This document shows positions 45,616 to 56,423 of a stretch of DNA of 64,000 bases, one piece after another (positions within the stretch are counted from its first letter, which is position 1; every line of letters starts with the position of its first letter). Position numbers and translations under genes: made by a program. This DNA comes from Isoetes taiwanensis (taxonomy: Eukaryota > Streptophyta > Lycopodiopsida > Isoetales > Isoetaceae): NCBI GenBank assembly GCA_021234155.1, contig JAJEKV010000011.1:12005255-12069254 (forward strand), written 5' to 3'. The notes below the pieces were generated by a model that did not search any database, was not told the origin of the DNA, and saw only the letters and a program-made list of their open reading frames with translations.

Positions 45616-46890
45616 AAGAGCAAGTTGCCTCATCCATTACACTGGTGGTCATTTTCTTCTTTCGCTGCCTTTCTTAGACAATTAGAATCCCCATGTATGC
45701 TTTGACGTCTATGTGATGCTAATGGTTTTAACAATAGGAAGATTTGTAGAGACTTGTTGTCTTTGATATGTTGATTCTCTTTTGTTATCGTGCTTTACCC
45801 CTTTCTCTTATTTCTTGCTACTTGAAAGACTTGGATAAAGCTTTGGTGTATTGATTGTTTAGCTCTATGTAAATTACCTACACAATGATTTTAAGAGATG
45901 AATGTGACTATGGATGACAAAATGCCTTTTGACAATATTAGAAGGGAATTTGCTACTAGGAATCTTGCTCCGAGAGTGCCTCGGGACATCGTTAAAAGCG
46001 AACTAGTTATTTAAGAGTTTTGCCCTTGAAGCGAACTAGTTATTTAAGAGTTTTGCCCTTTAATAAGAGTGATGATGATGATAGAATTTCCAATTCCATG
46101 GGAAGTCTTAGTTTATGGGACCCTTCTACATTTAGGAGTGGAATGTCAGGAGTGGAAATATTATTAGATGAAAACTTGCTATTTAGAAGATTTGACATTA
46201 AGAGTGGAATGCCAGGAAGAAGGCAACCTTCTACATTGGTCAAATATCAACATAAAAATGAAGGAATGCCTCTTGCCTATCCCACAAGTCACTCATTTAA
46301 TGTGATATCGGAGACGACATTGAGAGACTGAAAAAGTTTAAGATTAGGATGTTATGTAGTCGTTAAATTGAAAAAGTTATGGAGTTGTCATCCAAATTTC
46401 TTGAAGTATTAGGTGTCCCTTAAGTAGACCAAGATTAGAAGGTCGCTCGATTTGCAAGGCAAGTGGTATTGGAATCTACCATTCATCCAAATTATAGGAC
46501 TATAGCACTAGAACTATTTAAGAAACATACTTCATAAATTCAAAGCTCCTATCCACCACACATAGGGGATATTGTACGTTGGAATATTTTAAAGGATAAT
46601 CTAGGGAAATGAACAGATGTGGTCAATTGGTGGATGGAACAAATGGAGTGAATTGATGAAGTGAAATAGATGGGAGAAACTCACGTGTCAATAAGCATGA
46701 CAAGGGCTAGAGGTACTATAAATAAGTTCCTTTAAGCCCAATGATCGTATCATATTGTCTTCAAAACCCGATGTCTCAAAGGAACATGGCCATGTTCCTT
46801 TAAGCCCAATGATCGTATGATATTGTCTTCAAGGTCCTCAGTGAGCGTGATTAATTCATTACATTACATTATATGATACTGGTTCTATAA
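45616..46890. other. 3' flank of cystatin and unclassified sequence
   Basis: The cystatin 3' UTR should lie in the first few hundred bases. A 31-33-base direct duplication (gcgaactagttatttaagag and following) is at about 45999 and 46030. The frame 46020-46331 has no recognised family. 'cctttaagcccaatgatcgtat' occurs twice near 46731 and 46798. Confidence 0.4.
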
Positions 46891-47140
46891 CTTGGATGTT
46901 TCTCTGTTCCAACTTCCTGTTGGTATGGCACAATGCTTGAAGGAAATACAACCAGTTAGATGGGAAGTGGTTAAATGGTGGAAGGACTTTGATGATTTGT
47001 TGTATTGGGATAATAGCAACAACTCATCAATATTAAAACAAAATCTTGGACAGTAATACACTGTTGTGCTCTTTGGTTGGGTCCCATAGTCTTCGTGGAC
47101 AATAAAAAACCCATTCAATTCAATTCAACTCAAATCAATA
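46891..47140 (+). mobile_element. LINE 3' end, divergent copy
   Basis: A short frame (LPVGMAQCLKEIQPVRWEVV type, 46900-47050) ends in a stop. The 3' block GGGTCCCATAGTCTTCGTGG, ACAATAAAAAACC follows (47080-47110), and then a degenerate (CAATT)n tail. The block matches the other LINE 3' ends, with an internal deletion of the 'GACCGATTG' part. Confidence 0.65.
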
Positions 47141-47767
47141 GAAATATTATTAGAGACCTATTTTTTCAACATCTTCAATTACAAGATTGATCAAATTATT
47201 CAATGACTTGTGGATCTAAATGTATGTGTTTCATTTTCAAAACAAAATTGCATGGGCCAACTATGACATTTTCCTTCTTGATTACCCTTGGGCAAATCGT
47301 TATTCAATGGTGGGGGTGAAAATATGCCAATATCCCAAGGCAAATCTATTAGTCTTTCGATCATTAGGTCATCTCATGTTTTATTTAGTATCTTTAGTTT
47401 TTTTTTCTTTTAACCATGGATATAACACCTTTTTGTTGGTTGCGTTTCTATAGGAGATTAGCAGATAAAATGTTACACTAGTTTACCCATGCTAGATTGA
47501 CCTATCGACCCTCATATGTACTTTAGGATATTCTAGAATGTTATAAGAATGTACTTCTTTCCGTTTGGAGAATGTTTCTAAATGGACCGAACTTCCAAAT
47601 GTATCGAAAAGGTTACTATTTGAGTTCTATTTTGTAATCTTCTCATATTAACATTAATACTTCTAACGTTAAAAGGTGCTAGAAATTTACTAGTCATTCT
47701 AGAATGTCTTACATTGTCGTATTGTCCTGAGCATACGAGCAATATACAATAATAATACAAAGAATAT
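47141..47767. other. no gene seen
   Basis: AT-rich. The frames at 47220-47453 and elsewhere have no recognised family. Confidence 0.4.
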
Positions 47768-47930
47768 GAATAGAATAGAATAGAATAGTTTTTTTAACGT
47801 CCACGGAGACCAATAGGTCATGGGACCCATACAATGGGCTAGTACAATCATTACTACTAGGATTAAAAAACTCCTGCCTCGAAAGGTTTTCAAGGGAAAA
47901 ACCTTTGCAGTAATGATGATACTAGACAAA
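47768..47930 (-). mobile_element. LINE 3' UTR copy, severely 5'-truncated
   Basis: Minus orientation. TTCTA-type tail (about 47768-47787) plus about 140 bases of 3' UTR nearly identical to those at 41.7 and 42.7 kb, ending within the UTR at about 47930. There is no coding part. Confidence 0.85.
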
Positions 47931-49289
47931 TAACAAATGATGATGAATAACAGATGGAAAGAATTATGTACAAGAGCCCAAGGGGCTATAAACAAGAATG
48001 TGTACAAGAGCATGAGCATGAGCAAGAGCAAGGGCACAAGCTAGAAAGCTGCAATCTAGAGGACATAAAAGAAAGAGCATAAACTAGATACAATATCCCA
48101 TGACTGCCATTGAAACATAATGGTCTCCGCAATCCTTGAAAATCCCTATATATGGTACCTCTTCGATTAAAATTCAATTTTGCATAATCGTCATTTAGCA
48201 TAAGTCCATGACTTGGTGCATTGCATGGTTGCCACTTGTCACATTGTATTGATGCTACTTAGCTTTGCGCATGGCGCACACTTGGATGAGGGACACTTGG
48301 CAGATATGCATGAAGGTCGCTTCGCATATATGCATATCAGGAGGTAATTGATGTCTAGACCATAAGTACAATCATAGAGATAGTGGTTTGGAAAGAGTAG
48401 AGGTAATAATTTGAAAAGAACTAGCCTTTACAACTAAGAGATCACAAGTTCCAGTCTTTCTGATGACATTTTGCCTTTTCGATGACATGTGTGACGGCTA
48501 TTTCATATTAGATACTCGTACCCGTCGTCAAATTACCTTCCTTTCCACGATTATGGATCCCAGGATCAAACACCAAAGTACCCTTGCATAGATGTAGGGT
48601 ATCTTCATCTTAGATGGCCATAGTGTAATTGAGTGTAAGCAAAGAACCACCTAGAGATGTCACTTGGAATAATAATCCAAATATTACATTGTTGAAAATA
48701 ACACCAAGATCCAGCGTATAATGAATAATAGTGGGATATGAAACAATATGATTTGATGCCAGAATGATGGACATTAGGATGGGCTCTATTAGGGTGGCGA
48801 TAAGAACATAATCACATTTATGGGCCACGATTAGGCCATGGGATGAAAGTGAGTTCTGGTCAATGATAGGAACATGATGATCTAGAACAAAGCCTATAGT
48901 AGCAACTCGAGTAGAAAAAGTCACAAGACCGAGAACGTGATTTAAAACTAGAGGTGGAAGAGAAATAGGCTCTAGATCAAGAACATGTCTTGATCAAAAA
49001 AATGCAATTAGAACTAGAACTGGAACTGAAACTAGAACTGGAACCGGAACTATATCAAGATCTGGGAGTAAAATAGAATCTAGTGTTGGAGCAACAAAAT
49101 CAGGAATAAGGAAATTACGATGGAATATTAAATTAGAGTTGGGATTGGAGGAACAACTTTATCAAAGCCCTGTGATTGAGCAATATTTGAGACAAGTCAC
49201 AAGACGGTTAACAAACAAGACGGTTAACAGTGCTTAGAAGCCACAAGACGGTTAACGAATACGTAAAGGAGTAAATGGATTGGTGACTC
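47931..49289. other. no gene seen; small simple repeats
   Basis: Includes a 'gagcatgagcatgagcaagag' run (about 48008), a GAACTG-type hexamer run (about 49010-49055), and three copies of acaagacggttaac (49200-49257). The minus frame 48924-48610 is hydrophobic but unrecognised. Confidence 0.4.
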
Positions 49290-49755
49290 TACTGAATAAA
49301 GGTCACAACCAAAGGGTGAATTGTATACGTTGTGCACAATATAGCATGTGCGGATTCAATCATATGCTGGACAGCTCTAAAAAGTGTGGCATTCATCTGT
49401 AATGGCTCCCACTTGGCAGCACTAACAAAGCATTTCTGGGCGTGGCTGCCCAATCCATCTACCTGTCTCAATTTGGCGAATCAAGATGGTGTGCAAATCA
49501 AGATGACGAATCTGTGCTTTTTCATGGGAAAATGGGTACATAGGTAGCGTTGTAGGCCCGTTCCAATGTGGGGTTTATGTGGTGCTGGTAATGTGTTATC
49601 TTAATCTGTTCAAGGGTATTGGCATCCTAAAGCTTGTTGAGGAAGCAAGAGTCAAGGTACTGCCTTGAGCTATGATGATCCGTTTCTGCTGTATGCACTT
49701 GCGCTCTTGCACAATCCATCTGGCTAGATATCGAGTTCTCTTTGCCTTCAAGCAC
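49290..49755 (-). mobile_element. LINE ORF2 C-terminal part (left piece of a split LINE)
   Basis: Minus strand, ending the LINE that begins at 53697-55045. CLKAKRTRYLARWIVQERKC is followed by GRWIGQPRPEML and the zinc-knuckle-like CQVGAI.DECHTF.SCPAYD region, in broken frames. The conserved 3' block and tail are missing, so it is 3'-truncated. It is continuous with the right piece once the Mutator-like insertion is removed. Confidence 0.75.
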
Positions 49756-49815
49756 GCATTAGGGCGGATTTGGGGTCTCAAAATGGCCTCCTATCAGCCA
49801 TTCCACGTCATATTT
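49756..49815 (+). repeat. left terminal inverted repeat
   Basis: Matches the right end over ~60 bases with a few changes and a small gap. The first ~23 bases are identical. Confidence 0.85.
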
Positions 49816-50536
49816 CCGCTCCTTTTTTCCCATGCCACCTAGGATACCAAAATCTCATCAGTACAGATTTACTTGGAATATTCTCCCGGAATAAGGGGGA
49901 TCGCGCATTCATTGCGCCATATGTATTTAATTCTGTTGGTTGTCAGACAGACTGATGCAACACGTGTCTCTTGGTTTGTCAGATACCAAGCATGCGCGTC
50001 ACCGATTCTTGCGCTATTTCATTTAGAGGCCATGGCCATACAAGCTTCCCGCCTTCCACATTTCAAAATTTGAATGTGTAGGTTGAAGCTTTGTATCAGA
50101 CTTTCATTTCGAGGCGCTGCGGCTGCGCCTTATGGGTGGTTCACATGGAGAAGTTTAGGCCCTCCGCTGAGTTCTAGCGGAGTCAGCACTGATTAAAAAA
50201 TTCAGCACTGCATCAGCTACGCAAGTTGGATCTTGCGAGGGCTGATTTTCCAAAACGGGGCTGAATTTTTTTGCCTCAACAAGTTCCGCCGGGTTTTTAA
50301 GCCGGTAACCGCGGTTCATCCATGTGAACCCAGCATTAACCGGGATCTTTACTTCATCCCAATACAGGCTTCCCACCCCCTACAATTCGAAATTTGAATT
50401 TGCTTAATGTATAAAAGCATGGATTGTAGGAGAATGGACTTTTCGATTTCCATATGCACGTTGCAAATTTCAAAAAACGAGGTTAAATGCGGACGTTCGG
50501 CTCACCGAAGCGAATTATCTTTGGGGCATACAAATT

Positions 50537-50908
50537 ATGCGCCTTCATTTTCAAGGCCGTCGCGATCCACGCAATATGGAAGCTCCAAATGATGTGTGGA
50601 TAAGGATCCAACTGACTCACGAATATGCTCCAGTCTTCAATCGCAAAAAAGGAGGTCTAAAAAATAAGAACTTAGACCTCGACGTGTTGCGTCTTGCAGG
50701 CTCAAAAAGTGTCGACATTTGGGCAGATGACAGTTTATATCCATTGGATCCGTTGAGTGGCAAGAAACCGTCATTTCAGGACGTTTCAAGTTTAGTCCAA
50801 TTTTGTGGTGACGGTAACTCTGGCCTCCTGGGATATTGTGAGAGATTGAGAGAGGATGAAGGCATTCGGAATCAAATACAGTTCCTTGAGATGAATTGCT
50901 TCCGATAA
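50537..50908 (+). CDS. uncharacterised 123-residue ORF (possible captured cargo)
   Basis: ATG at 50537, stop TAA at 50906-50908. The predicted protein is soluble and mixed-charge, with a central LRLAGSKSVDIWADDSLYP and PLSGKKPSFQDVSSLVQF stretch that looks like a real fold rather than noise. I do not recognise the family. It sits inside the Mutator-like element, so it could be host sequence captured by it, an accessory protein, or chance. No neighbouring exon could be identified, although a minus-strand frame at 50155-50376 (MGSLYWDEVKIPVNAGFTW type) is also protein-like. Confidence 0.4.
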   Translation: MRLHFQGRRDPRNMEAPNDVWIRIQLTHEYAPVFNRKKGGLKNKNLDLDVLRLAGSKSVDIWADDSLYPLDPLSGKKPSFQDVSSLVQFCGDGNSGLLGYCERLREDEGIRNQIQFLEMNCFR

Positions 50909-51277
50909 GGAAGGGGAAATGTCCGTGAAGGTGCTAATAAATGACATTATACTTTGCAATGCGAAGGGTTTATATAATCCTTGAAGTACAAAGGTTATGG
51001 TGTTTGTGTTTAGATACCTCTAATACAAGAAGTCTTTGACTACTTTGCTATTTAAATTATAGCAAAAATGAGTCTTGAAACTCTTTAAGTAGTAGAAGAA
51101 CTCTTTGACTAGTTATCCATTTGATGACCATTTTTTAAGAAAATATGATATGTGACATTCTTATATGCAAACATTCATAAAATTTATGAACATTGAAGGT
51201 CAAAGCCATCCTTGTTTAAAGAGGATCATATGATGCGAAATCTTCATGTGCAGAAGTAATTGCATATAAGAAATTCG

Positions 51278-52880
51278 CCTGGTGTGATCCTTGCGTAAAA
51301 AAGTAAATAGAAACACAAATATTGAACTTACAACTTAGCGTAAACAAATAGTATTTTAATAAACCAACACTTTACATACTAACACTTTACACTTTAAATA
51401 TGATATTTCTTTCTTTCTTTTTACTTGAAAGCTATTTTTTTTTTTTTTTTTTTTCAGATGGATCACACCAAGCCGAATAATACATATGCAAAAAAAAAGG
51501 GACACACTAAATTAGCATGGTGTGATCCACTTTCTTATTTGTTGTCAAATTAAAATTAAACACAAGTACTCATTCCTATTTGTATCTAAAATGCTTTACC
51601 ACTCTTAAGTACATAAGTCATTATCCCTTTCAAAGAGCATATTATTTTTCAAGAAGGATCACACCAAGCGAATAGTACATATGCAACAAAAATGGAACAC
51701 AATAAATTCGCATCGTGTGATCCACTTTCTTATTTGTTGTCAAATTTAAATTAAACACAAGTACCCCTTCTCATTTAATGCTTTACCACCCTAAGTGCAT
51801 AAAGTTATTAGTCCTTTTCAAAGAGCATATCTTTTTTTAAGAAGGATCACATCAAGCATCCTATTTGCATCTAAAATACTTTACCAACTCTTACATAAAG
51901 TTATTAGCCTTTTTCAAAAAGCAAACACTTTATCAATAAATGAGCACGTCACATATCCACACTTAACTTCAAATAAGACACATATATATTTCTCTTGTTA
52001 AAAGATAATCAAAGTAATTTTACCATAGGAAGTCATCTTTTTTTCAAAAATCACACCAAGCGAATTTTGTATAAGCTAAAAGGTTGGAATATACTAAATT
52101 CGCATGGTGTGATCCACTTTCTTGTTTGTTGTCAATAGATAAAAACACCAAGTCCCTCATCAATAGTCTCCCATTTGCATATAAAATATGTATTATTCCA
52201 AGTTATATTATGTTTTATGAACTAAACTTTTTCAAAGAGGGTCCCAAAGCAAAATACAAACACTTAATCAATAAGCCAACATTTTACCAACAACCAAAGC
52301 TTTATTAAATAAGATTTTTATGTTATTTTATCAAACCTAACAATGTTTCCATGTGTGACACTTTGAGTTAACTGATCCAAAGGCTCATGAAAGCGACATT
52401 TTATACAATATATCTTTGGAGCTTTTGTGTCGTGGCATTAGTAAACACCTCTAATGGAGCAAATATTTTGTAACTCATTTTTTCAACAACCCTGGATGCA
52501 TGTCTTATCAAACATTTCTTCATTGCAAGGACACCATTCTCATAAGGCTTGCACAATTAAACTAAAAAGAGGTCATGGGACGACTTTCAAGCTCGGCTCC
52601 CACAACTTTACAACGTAAAACTAGATGCCCATTGCCCTGAATGTATATCTTGGAAAAGCATGTCTCTTATGTCCATATGTTAGACAACAACGATGCTAGT
52701 AATGCTTTTCCCTAGTCTCAAATCCTCGACATCTGATAAATATAGCCCAAAGAAAAATATTTGATTCAGTGAGTGAATATAAATCAAGAAGAGGGAAGAA
52801 AAAAGAAGCAAGGATCACATGACGCGAAATCTCACTACACATTTACAAAGTGCATATGCATTTTCGCATGGTGTGATCCA
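51278..52880. repeat. hairpin-forming repeats with a GGTGTGATCC end motif
   Basis: Units of about 85-110 bases start ggatcacaccaagcgaat and end attcgcatggtgtgatcc, which are inverted copies of each other. Recognisable units are at about 51461-51532, 51656-51724, 52050-52112 and 52811-52880, with half units at about 51278 and 51845. The first four starts are about 190-205 bases apart, so the block is a degenerate ~195-bp tandem array, each unit a potential hairpin. The part following each hairpin shares 'actttcttatttgttgtcaa'. Confidence 0.8.
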
Positions 52881-53631
52881 TGTATTATTGAGGGTGCAAA
52901 TTTGCAAATATCCTCCTCTTCAAATCCCTTCCCCCCTCCCTTCCTTTTTGTTTTTGCAATATACTATCTATAGCATTTATTTTGAACCCAATAGTTCTAC
53001 CTATTCATTGCGTATGAATGTCGCTCCGGCGATGTAACTCCATAGTCACCCTTCCTTAAGGATAGCATTCTCACCCACGAGCCTATGGATAGATATCCTT
53101 CCACCGTCAGATCGATCGGTCGTTGAATTGTAAGAATGAATGGCAGGGAGCAATACGATGAATGGGAAGAGCTGAAAAGTAGGAAAACTTCAGAATGAAA
53201 ATTTGGGTAGTAAAAACATGGCATGTAACGTACGTTTGCTTGTCCGCACATCGCCTCGCCGTTGTTGCTTAACTCTATGCTTGCCCCGCAAAAACACAGA
53301 CACTATTGGAGACTTGGATTCCAAATGAAGAGCGAAGGCGGAGAGGATGCACGTAGCGGCGCTAATGTGAACAATGGAAATCTTGGTGCCAAAATTTGAT
53401 AAGGTGGTTGGTGCATGTGGGCATGTGCACAATAGGCGGGAAAAGTAGCCATTATTTTGGTCCGCGATACGATTTTCGAAAAATGCGGGCCATTAATGTG
53501 GTTGCAATGAATGCACAAACATGTCCTATGAAATTTCGCCATGTGGATGCCAAGTAAGCCTGCTCCTCTTTCTACTTGCCAACTAATACTGACTTTGGAA
53601 AAAAATGCGCAAACATCATTGGTCGCGAGAA

Positions 53632-53696
53632 ACATGACGTGGAATTCTGGCATCCAAGATATGGGCCATTTTCAGACCCCAAATCCGCCCTAATGC
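53632..53696 (-). repeat. right terminal inverted repeat
   Basis: Reverse complement begins gcattagggcggatttgggg, as in the left end. Confidence 0.85.
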
Positions 53697-55045
53697 CTTG
53701 AGGCGCGGTGATCCCATTGCCACGGTGGCTTTCAAAGGCGGCCCTTTAAAGGGGCAAGCAATTTGTCTCCTGCAGTAGGATTTGATATGAGATCGTCGAT
53801 TTCACTCCTAATGCCTATGCCAAGAAAGTTGTTTGCACCTGCTCCAAGTTATTCCAAGTAGCAAAGGACATCATTATGGGGTCTTGGCTGATGTGAAGAT
53901 GAGATGTGGACCACCATAGTCTTGGCCAGATTGACGGGCATGTTAGTGGCCTGGAAGAATGTGTCCAGGGCATCTAGGCACTGCATGTCCTCTGAAGCGT
54001 AAGCTAGGGGGTCTACATCATCAACATATATGAGCTACCTGGTGATCTGGTGCAATAGCTGAGCTCCACCACTTCCATTTTTAGCAAGCCACCTTTTCAA
54101 CTGATCAACATAAGGCCCGAACAGTGTTGGCGAGAGAGGACATTCCTGGGGATCCTGATGTTGTTGTCAAATGGTTGACCTCCTGGCTGCAACGGGCCTG
54201 AGCATGGCTCATATACATGGCATTCTGCAAATTCACAGAGACTTCTAGCTGTCGCAATCTTGCCCACAATTTTTTCCCAAGGCAGTGTGTCAAAAGTCTT
54301 GACGAAGTCAACGAAGCAACAAATACAGGCCTTATTGTCTCTACTCAAAGTCCGCAGTGTGAAAATATGATTAATGGTTGAGTGCCTGAATCCTGTCTGC
54401 TTGAGGGTTTGTACCTCTGCCGCCTCTGCCCATCCTGTCAACTACTGTTCCAGGATATCGGCGGGCAGTTTTACAAACAACGGTGAAAATGACTATCTGG
54501 TAATTGGCTAGACAGTGCAGATCACCTGCCTTGTAGATGGAAACAACCCTGCTAGTGATCTATTGTGGGTGCGAACCTTCCTATGATGCCCTGTTGAACA
54601 AGGTAGTTAGGACCGGTACTTGGACGTCTCTGCCCTCTTGAGCAACTCCGCCTGGCATATCGTCCAAGTCTCCCGCTTTCTCAATGGCAAGGTGCTTCTG
54701 GACGACATTCGCCTCTGTGGTTTCCAGTGCTAGGCCTTCTTGCAGGGGTATTGTTGCTCATGCACCTGGAGGATCGTAGAGCTGCTGCAAGTATTACTCC
54801 CACTGCTGGAAAATATGTTTCCTGTAGGTTGTACTGGCTTCCTAAGTGCCCTCATCAGGAGGTCCTAGGATGACGGTCTAGGAGATAAAATATTTCCTTT
54901 TGACGCCTCGCGGTGTACTTGACTCGCGATACTGTCTGGCCGCATGTGGGCGTAGGGCAGGATCTGTGACATGGCAGAGCCAACATTTGAGTTCCTTACA
55001 CTCAACATCAAACCACGTATGTAGGAAGGCTATGGTCTTCAAGCT
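53697..55045 (-). mobile_element. LINE RT region (right piece of the split LINE)
   Basis: Minus strand, 5' to 3': EWYLQQLYDPPG-like linker (about 54800); RT motif A as FVDFVKTFDTLPWEKI (about 54300); the catalytic LIYVDDVDPLAYASED (about 54030); NLAKTMVVHISSS (about 53930); LEQVQTTFLA (about 53860); and AMGSPRLKA at 53715-53697, where the Mutator-like element starts. Frames shift between motifs and stops are present, so it is inactive. A segment around KYLGVEF is missing. It is the same family as the copies at 1.7-3.5 kb and 55.2 kb. Confidence 0.8.
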
Positions 55046-55195
55046 TCGTCATGGGTAGCTTTTTCCAAAGCACCTTAATTTAAGCCTATTAAGAGAGAAA
55101 GAGTATATTCTTGATAGGTTAAATGGTTTTTGATAATGTTTGTAGAAGTTTGTTCCCATTTGAACTGTCAGCAAAGCAAGCTTGGTTATTGCACA

Positions 55196-56420
55196 TTCTG
55201 CCAGGCGATTGATATGCGCCTCAACTTGGCCAAGACTAAAGTAGTCCTCATATCGTCCTCGCATCTGTCCAATATCCCCTCCTTCAGTTATCAAGGATAA
55301 AAATATGGAAGTCGCACCCACATACAAATATTTGGGAGTGGAATTTCCTTCTACTATGCACTGGGACACATTCATATGACTACGAGTGCAGGGGGATGGA
55401 AGGCACTATATGCAATGCAGAACAATAGTCAAGAGCGGAGCTGTATGATTAGGCCCATCAGTTGCACCTGTTCAAGGTCTTAGTGAAGCCTGTCCTTTTA
55501 TATGGGGTCGAAGTATGGGGCTTAGTAGTGTTCCTCGCTACTTAGAATGACTTGGAGCAGGTGCAGAAAGCCTTCTTGGTATGAGCACTGGGGGGAAGTC
55601 CACAGTGCCGTATCAAATTTTGTTGTAGGAGACATGTTTCTCGCCTCTTCAAAGGATAGCCCTTGATTGCCACATTGTCTATTTTCAGAAGGTGGTCAAT
55701 ATGGATGTTGCTTGTCTCCCTAACCTAGCTTATATCATGGCAATGGGGCCGCAATGTCTCAAAGCCTACTGGAGGGAAAAGAGAGCTCAATGGCTGGCTA
55801 GATGGAATGTGCAGGAGCACAAGTGCATACATGTATAAACAGAGGCAGGTCGCCATAGCTTGAGGCAATATCTTGGCGCTTGCTTCCTCAGCAAGCTCTC
55901 AAATGCTGGTGCCCTTGAATAGGCCAAGGCAACGCACTACCAGCACCGCATAAATCCCACATTGGAGCGGGAATGCTACCTGCATACCCATTTGCCTATG
56001 AAAAGGTGCAGACTCATTGCCTCCATTCACACAGGGGCACACCATCTTCGAATTGAGATGGGCAGATGGATTGGTGAGCCACGTCAGAACAGGCTTTGTC
56101 AATGCTGCCAAATGGGAGCCGTTGAGGATGAATATCATACCCTTCAAAGTTGTCCAGCATATGATCAAATCTGGACATGCTATGCTGAGTTGGTCAGGCC
56201 TGCCAGCCCTATATGTGACATCGATTATGCCATCCTCGAGCACACATTTGACATGTATATACATTTCATGATCATGTATATGTGTACAGTTTGAAGACAT
56301 TCTTATTACCGCCATGATTTTTCCCTCGAACACGGGGGTTTACCGGGGACGGTAATAAGTTTGTTGGCTCCTTCATTAGGTCCAATAGGCCGATTGGTCT
56401 CCATGGACGATAAAAATCAT
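55196..56420 (+). mobile_element. LINE 3' part with conserved 3' block
   Basis: Plus strand: NLAKTKVVLISSS (about 55235), TYKYLGVEFPSTMHWD (about 55330), GWKALYAMQNNSQE, LEQVQKAFLV, then CLKAYWREKRAQWLARW and an intact-looking C-terminal frame (55962-56294). That frame has GRWIGEPRQNRLCQCCQM and VEDEYHTLQSCPAYDQIW. The 3' UTR has TTGGTCTCCATGGACGAT and ends in AAAAATCATT without the pentanucleotide tail. Earlier frames contain stops, so it is dead. It lies head to head with the minus-strand LINE to its left, separated by about 150 bases. Confidence 0.8.
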
Positions 56421-56423
56421 TAA

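Larger units (their letters stand above)
49756..53696. mobile_element. Mutator-like (non-autonomous) element, 3.94 kb, in a LINE
   Basis: Terminal inverted repeats begin GCATTAGGGCGGATTTGGGG (49756) and end with the complement at 53696. They match over about 60 bases, including a shared CCACGTCAT block. On either side the LINE has a 10-base stretch, cttcaagcac (left) and cttgaggcgc (right), at the same place in its protein (LKA). This is a diverged 10-bp target duplication. A TSD of 9-11 bp with long TIRs fits Mutator-like elements. No MuDR-type transposase is seen. It carries an ORF at 50537-50908 and a hairpin-repeat block. Confidence 0.8.

Noticed and set aside
49756-53696. PIF/Harbinger or Stowaway element (TTA or TA duplication at the TIR edge)
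   Set aside because: The flanking 10-mers both match the same LINE codons, so the duplication is ~10 bp and includes neither short target.
53697-56420. Single LINE insertion with twin-primed 5' inversion
   Set aside because: The two facing pieces share the NLAKT to LEQVQ region, so they overlap instead of complementing each other.
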